From Candidatus Bathyarchaeota archaeon (GTDB lineage: Archaea > Thermoproteota > Bathyarchaeia > Bathyarchaeales > Bathycorpusculaceae), in contig JAOZHM010000055.1 in assembly GCA_026014845.1 (NCBI GenBank), positions 1-6,471 of the forward strand: DNA of 6,471 bases. Direction: 5' to 3'. The notes beneath the pieces are model-generated. The model was not told where the DNA came from and made no database searches. It saw nothing but the letters and a program-made list of their open reading frames with translations. Positions 5,271 through 6,471 of this stretch are shown here, one piece after another. The first letter of the stretch is position 1; each line of letters begins with the position of its first letter. The translations under genes were made by a program, and so were the position numbers.

Positions 5271-6173
5271 TCAGGCGTTCTTCAAATCTTTGCGCAGGAT
5301 TTTTCTGACAATGTCCACCTGAAAGCCTAGACCTCGCAGCAAAGCAATTGAGGAAACGTTTTGTTCCGAAGTTCCTAATCTGACCGAGTCCATTCCTTTT
5401 TCAAATAGGAAATTCATGGCTCGAGCCGTAAGTGCTGATGCGAGATGTTTGTTTCGGAATTCGGGAAGGGTTGCTCCTGGACCAAGATGACCTCTCTTGA
5501 GATGCAGATGTTTTGTGTAGTCCGTGTCGGGTCTCGCCACGACAGCCGATGCTATTCTTTCGCCAGTCTCGGCGACTTGAACCCAGTCTTCAGTGAACGG
5601 CGGGTCCTCAGACTTCCATGTTTCAAGATCTCCAGGTTTTAGCCTTTGCCATCCAAATCCAATGTTCATGACTGCAACAAGCTTTTCCTCCTCATCAGGT
5701 CTTAAGCTTCGAAGCTTGATGCCTTCAGTAACCTCGGGAATTGGTTTCAAGCCCTCGAGTTTTGCAGACATTCGCTGAAAGCCAGCCTGCAATACGTAGC
5801 CTCGGCTAATCCAATCGTTGATTCTCGGGCTTCCTTCATCAATCATTGTCATAACAGTGCCGCCCTTGGCATCTTTCTCAATCTCATTGACCAGAATATT
5901 CTCAACGGCTCTTTGATTGTGTCCTTCGCAAGCGGCAAGCCACGAGACGTGTTCTTCTAAGTGTTCCTCAGCATGCGTGTGAGTTCCGATAAGACCTAGC
6001 ACATCACCGTTTTCTTCTGCTACAAGAACCTTGAGACTTCGTTGCCGGATTTGGGACAGGATTCTTTCCTCATCGAATGGAATGAACTCGTACGAGTTTC
6101 TGTATTCCTCATTTAACAATCCGACAGCAATTGGCAAATGTTTGTTAGTCAGTTCTGAAATCTGGATGGTCAT
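5271..6173 (-). CDS. Tandem-domain GNAT-family N-acetyltransferase
   Basis: A 300-residue cytoplasmic protein of two GNAT folds in tandem, the layout of mycothiol-synthase-like acyltransferases; these move an acetyl group from acetyl-CoA to an amine, here of unknown identity. The N half (about 1-140) keeps the fold (VLVAEENGDVLGLIG, 49-63) but has no R-x-x-G-x-G/A CoA loop (ACEGHNQRAVENIL instead), so it is probably inactive. The C half (about 150-300) has LPEFRNKHLASALTARAM (236-253), a CoA loop in which the usual central Gly is His243, and TSEQNVSSIALLRGLGF (268-284), in which the common catalytic Tyr is Leu279. It may thus use another acid or have weak activity. ATG at 6173 is well placed after a TATA box with almost no leader (AGG lies 4 bases before the ATG). 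Monocistronic, as far as seen. Confidence 0.87.
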   Translation of the reverse strand: MTIQISELTNKHLPIAVGLLNEEYRNSYEFIPFDEERILSQIRQRSLKVLVAEENGDVLGLIGTHTHAEEHLEEHVSWLAACEGHNQRAVENILVNEIEKDAKGGTVMTMIDEGSPRINDWISRGYVLQAGFQRMSAKLEGLKPIPEVTEGIKLRSLRPDEEEKLVAVMNIGFGWQRLKPGDLETWKSEDPPFTEDWVQVAETGERIASAVVARPDTDYTKHLHLKRGHLGPGATLPEFRNKHLASALTARAMNFLFEKGMDSVRLGTSEQNVSSIALLRGLGFQVDIVRKILRKDLKNA

Positions 6174-6200
6174 TTCGCCTAAAGCAGGAGTCGATAACCG

Positions 6201-6214
6201 CTATAAACTTTTGG
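6201..6214 (-). promoter_or_regulatory. TATA box and BRE-like bases of the GNAT gene
   Basis: Read on the minus strand, CCAAAAGTTTATAG has an A-rich BRE-like part followed by TTTATAG. The box centre is about 31 bases before the ATG at 6173, so transcription would begin about 5 bases before it, giving a nearly leaderless mRNA. This agrees with the weak ribosome site. Confidence 0.6.
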
Positions 6215-6238
6215 CAAGGTCTTCACAGTCGCCCGCAA

Positions 6239-6250
6239 AGCGCGCGCGCA
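6239..6250. repeat. Alternating GC tract, copy 3 (AGCGCGCGCGCA)
   Basis: The longest pure copy: GCGCGCGCGC at 6240-6249, 10 bases without interruption, about 26 bases upstream of the GNAT TATA box. With copy 4 it brackets the inverted repeat at 6273-6302. Confidence 0.65.
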
Positions 6251-6272
6251 TAACAAACCCAAACTAGATTTA

Positions 6273-6302
6273 AGAACAAAACATACTAAAACTGTTTGTT
6301 CT
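6273..6302. repeat. Inverted repeat between two GC tracts
   Basis: AGAACAAA (6273-6280) and TTTGTTCT (6295-6302) are perfect 8-base inverted repeats with a 14-base spacer; the match extends inward by CA/TG after one bulged A. It could be an operator upstream of the GNAT gene or a weak terminator for the zinc-ribbon gene that ends at 6328. Confidence 0.5.
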
Positions 6303-6310
6303 AAGAGGAT

Positions 6311-6320
6311 AGCGCGCGCG
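6311..6320. repeat. Alternating GC tract, copy 4 (AGCGCGCGCG)
   Basis: GCGCGCGCG at 6312-6320, 7 bases beyond the stop of the zinc-ribbon gene (6328-6330) on its downstream side and 8 bases from the inverted repeat. Confidence 0.6.
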
Positions 6321-6327
6321 ATTTGTA

Positions 6328-6471
6328 CTACTCGAGTTTGGAGCCGCATCTTAAGCAATATTTTGATTTCTCGGGGAGATATTCTGCTCCACACTTGCTA
6401 CAGTTGCAGATGTATGGTCCGTGGGGAATCCTCGGGTCTCCTCCTTCAGCGATAAAGGAGCGGATTCTTTC
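6328..6471 (-). CDS. C-terminal fragment of a zinc-ribbon protein (5' end beyond window)
   Basis: The minus-strand frame that is open at the window edge encodes 47 residues and a TAG stop (complement of 6328-6330). It contains CNCSKCGAEY (22-31) and KYCLRCGSKLE (37-47): Cys24-x2-Cys27 and Cys39-x2-Cys42 form a standard four-cysteine zinc ribbon, with an extra Cys22. The stop comes five residues after the last cysteine, so the ribbon is the C-terminal end of the protein. Such ribbons occur in many small archaeal proteins with no single function, and what lies before residue 1 is not visible. No Met, Val or Leu codon in the visible part makes a convincing start, so the gene most likely continues past base 6471. 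It precedes the GNAT gene on the same strand, 154 bases away, and is probably a separate transcript because that gene has its own TATA box. Confidence 0.72.
   Translation of the reverse strand, partial: ERIRSFIAEGGDPRIPHGPYICNCSKCGAEYLPEKSKYCLRCGSKLE

Noticed and set aside
5145..5330. Plus-strand ORF of 61 residues
   Set aside because: It overlaps the 3' end of the GNAT gene and the tRNA-like region, has no ribosome site, and its product resembles no family.
1..6471. CRISPR array, insertion sequence, transposase or toxin-antitoxin pair
   Set aside because: No regularly spaced direct repeats, no terminal inverted repeats around an ORF, and no transposase or toxin-like product were found on either strand.

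Overview
The window looks like a piece of a mesophilic to moderately thermophilic archaeal chromosome. The evidence is a split glycine decarboxylase (separate P-alpha and P-beta subunits), a single-OB-fold SSB of the crenarchaeal (Sulfolobus) type with an Arg/Gly tail, archaeal TATA-like boxes a short distance before several starts, and small zinc-ribbon and MIP18-family proteins. A TACK archaeon such as Bathyarchaeia fits best, but that is inference from gene style, not from a marker gene. Base composition is moderately AT-rich and gene order is ordinary.

Layout. Bases 1-3073 (+) hold a tight cluster: gcvPA (5' end missing), gcvPB (overlapping gcvPA by 8 bases, with a near-perfect Shine-Dalgarno inside the gcvPA end), and a MIP18/DUF59 metal-sulfur assembly protein. 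Bases 3251-3940 (+) encode a lone protein with a probable SCP2-like domain followed by a cupin whose metal ligands are mostly gone. Bases 3941-4229 are a long, structured, promoter-bearing leader region before the ssb gene (4230-4679, +), which starts with TTG. Bases 4680-5270 hold a probable terminator, a doubtful 65-residue basic ORF on the minus strand, and a tRNA-like 3' fragment beside a hairpin. Bases 5271-6173 (-) encode a two-domain GNAT acetyltransferase. Bases 6174-6327 are intergenic with a TATA box, an inverted repeat and two GCGCGC tracts. The window ends in the C-terminus of a zinc-ribbon protein (-).

How they work together. GcvPA and GcvPB form the glycine decarboxylase (P-protein), the first step of the glycine cleavage system; GcvT, GcvH and the lipoamide dehydrogenase are not in view and may lie upstream. 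The other genes look like unrelated single housekeeping units.

No clearly new multi-gene system is visible. The most unusual signal is a family of alternating GC tracts (AGCGCGCGC type). There are four, all in non-coding DNA and none in genes. Next are the tRNA-like T-arm/acceptor fragment at 5120-5144 and the structured leader of ssb.
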